A stretch of 64,000 nt of DNA. It comes from Halogranum rubrum (GTDB taxonomy: Archaea > Halobacteriota > Halobacteria > Halobacteriales > Haloferacaceae). The notes beneath the pieces were generated by a model that did no database searches, was not told the origin of the DNA, and saw only the letters and a list, made by a program, of their open reading frames with translations. How positions within the stretch are numbered: position 1 is the stretch's first letter; each line of letters starts with the position of its first letter. Shown in pieces: positions 63,020-64,000 of this stretch. Where the stretch lies: NCBI RefSeq assembly GCF_900114455.1, contig NZ_FOTC01000001.1:955058-1019057 (forward strand), in the 5' to 3' direction. The position numbers were made by a program, and so were the translations under genes.

Positions 63020-63973
63020 ATGGTAGACGACGACCAAATTGCGCGGAGCAAGGAGATTCAACAGCGGACGGGCAAGACCTTCCACTTCGCGACCCGTGTC
63101 CTCCCGAAGCGAGTCAGAGAGGCGACCTATGTCCTCTATGCGTTCTTCCGCGTCGCCGACGAAGTCGTCGACGACGCCGGCGGTGCGACCCCCGACCAGC
63201 AGCGAGAGACGCTCGAACGCCTCCGTGCAGAGGCACTCGGACAGCGAGAGACCGACGACGCCGTCCTCGCCGCGTTCTCGGAGATGCGCGAACAGTACGA
63301 CATCGACGAGACAGACGTCGACATCTTCATCGACGCGATGTTGACCGACATCACGAAGAGTCGCTACGAGACGTACGACGAACTCGAAGCGTACATGGAC
63401 GGGTCGGCCGCCGCCGTCGGCCGGATGATGACGGCCGTGATGGACCCCGACGAGGCCGACAAGGCGCTCCCGCACGCGACGGCCCTCGGTGAGGCGTTCC
63501 AACTCACGAACTTCCTGCGCGACGTCCGAGAGGACGTCGTCGAGCGCGACAGAATCTATCTCCCACAGACCACACTCGACGAACACGGCGTCACGACCGA
63601 ACAGATTCGTTCGTTCGAGATGGACGACCGGTTCGCCGCCGCCATGCGCTCGGAACTCCACCGGGCGGAACATCTCTACAAGAACGGCGTCGCCGGCATC
63701 AAGTTCCTCCCGGAGGATTGTCAGCTCGCTGTCCTCTTAGCCGCCGTGCTCTACGCCGAACACCACCGCCTGATTCGTCGCCGGAACTACGACGTCCTCT
63801 CGAAGACACCGCAGTTGAGCACGCCGCACAAAGCGCTCCTCACCGCGAAGACGTGGCTCCACTGGCAGTTCTCGAAGGACCCCGAGACGGTGTTCAGAAA
63901 GGTGAGTACCGTCTCCTACCACGACTCGCGACACAGCGGCCCGGAACACGCAGAACGGCTACCGACACGGTAG
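63020..63973 (+). CDS. crtB: phytoene synthase
   Basis: CrtB joins two geranylgeranyl diphosphates head-to-head into phytoene, the first carotenoid step leading to bacterioruberin. The 317-aa trans-isoprenyl fold has the two acidic motifs RVADEVVDDAGG and QLTNFLRDVREDV, and the flanking LYAFFRVADEVV and RDRIYLP typical of phytoene/squalene synthases. It sits at the right edge of the window; no desaturase gene is visible. It is 41 kb away from the UbiA and lycopene-cyclase genes, so the pathway is scattered here. Confidence 0.93.
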   Translation: MVDDDQIARSKEIQQRTGKTFHFATRVLPKRVREATYVLYAFFRVADEVVDDAGGATPDQQRETLERLRAEALGQRETDDAVLAAFSEMREQYDIDETDVDIFIDAMLTDITKSRYETYDELEAYMDGSAAAVGRMMTAVMDPDEADKALPHATALGEAFQLTNFLRDVREDVVERDRIYLPQTTLDEHGVTTEQIRSFEMDDRFAAAMRSELHRAEHLYKNGVAGIKFLPEDCQLAVLLAAVLYAEHHRLIRRRNYDVLSKTPQLSTPHKALLTAKTWLHWQFSKDPETVFRKVSTVSYHDSRHSGPEHAERLPTR

Positions 63974-64000
63974 ATTCGACTCTTCGGACTCTCCTCGCCT

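Overview
This 64 kb window is chromosomal DNA from a halophilic archaeon (class Halobacteria). The evidence is very high GC, strongly acidic proteins, many Tat-type (twin-arginine) signal peptides, TATA boxes about 26 nt upstream of start codons (leaderless transcripts), and marker genes: archaeosine tgtA and arcS, trmY, B12-dependent nrdJ, haloarchaeal phytoene synthase and CPxCG zinc-finger microproteins. The gene set (otsAB, crtB beside an HVO_2523-like zinc finger, levansucrase) looks like the Haloferacaceae side of the class, but the genus cannot be fixed from this window. No CRISPR array, rRNA, insertion sequence or intact prophage was seen. Genes are dense and intergenic gaps are almost all below 300 bp.

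Layout. 0-10 kb: hydrolase, secreted beta-propeller proteins, the tRNA archaeosine pair arcS and tgtA, and a receiver/PAS histidine kinase. 10-16 kb: trehalose synthesis otsA-otsB, small hydrolases, a CPBP protease and a Nudix hydrolase. 16-20 kb: an iron-type ABC binding protein behind two palindromic TTTAGGC/GCCTAAA operators, a quinone-reductase-like MDR protein, and a Tat-exported M23 peptidase with two peptidoglycan-binding domains. 20-22 kb: a UbiA prenyltransferase and a single-domain lycopene cyclase protein. 22-30 kb: a secreted beta-helix protein, a GH32 fructan hydrolase and a GH68 levansucrase. 30-40 kb: epoxide-hydrolase-like protein, tRNA-Pro(CGG) with a duplicated 3' end, trmY, two ABC-transport units, an acetyltransferase and a secreted papain-like protein.

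40-43 kb holds a divergent pair, an ATP-dependent RNA ligase and its PIN-domain partner, followed by an ATP-grasp/retropepsin-like fusion. 43-52.3 kb is a coherent sulfur locus: two thioredoxins, two paralogous cysteine-bearing TrmB-like regulators, TauE/SafE exporter with a 49-aa partner, split YeeE/YedE transporter, two rhodanese-metallo-beta-lactamase proteins, TusA and a DsrE-family protein. These can be joined into one scheme: import of thiosulfate or sulfane sulfur, protein-bound relay, persulfide oxidation, sulfite export and Cys-based sensing.

52-64 kb: universal stress protein, ribokinase, FMN-barrel protein, an orphan formate-dehydrogenase-like molybdoenzyme, small haloarchaeal proteins, nrdJ preceded by a short upstream ORF and an inverted repeat, and finally a zinc-finger microprotein and phytoene synthase crtB.

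The strongest leads are the archaeal peptidoglycan hydrolase, the sulfur locus with its Cys-bearing regulators and shared promoter motif, the RNA ligase/PIN pair, and the nrdJ leader. All functional statements come from reading motifs by eye; no database search was run.
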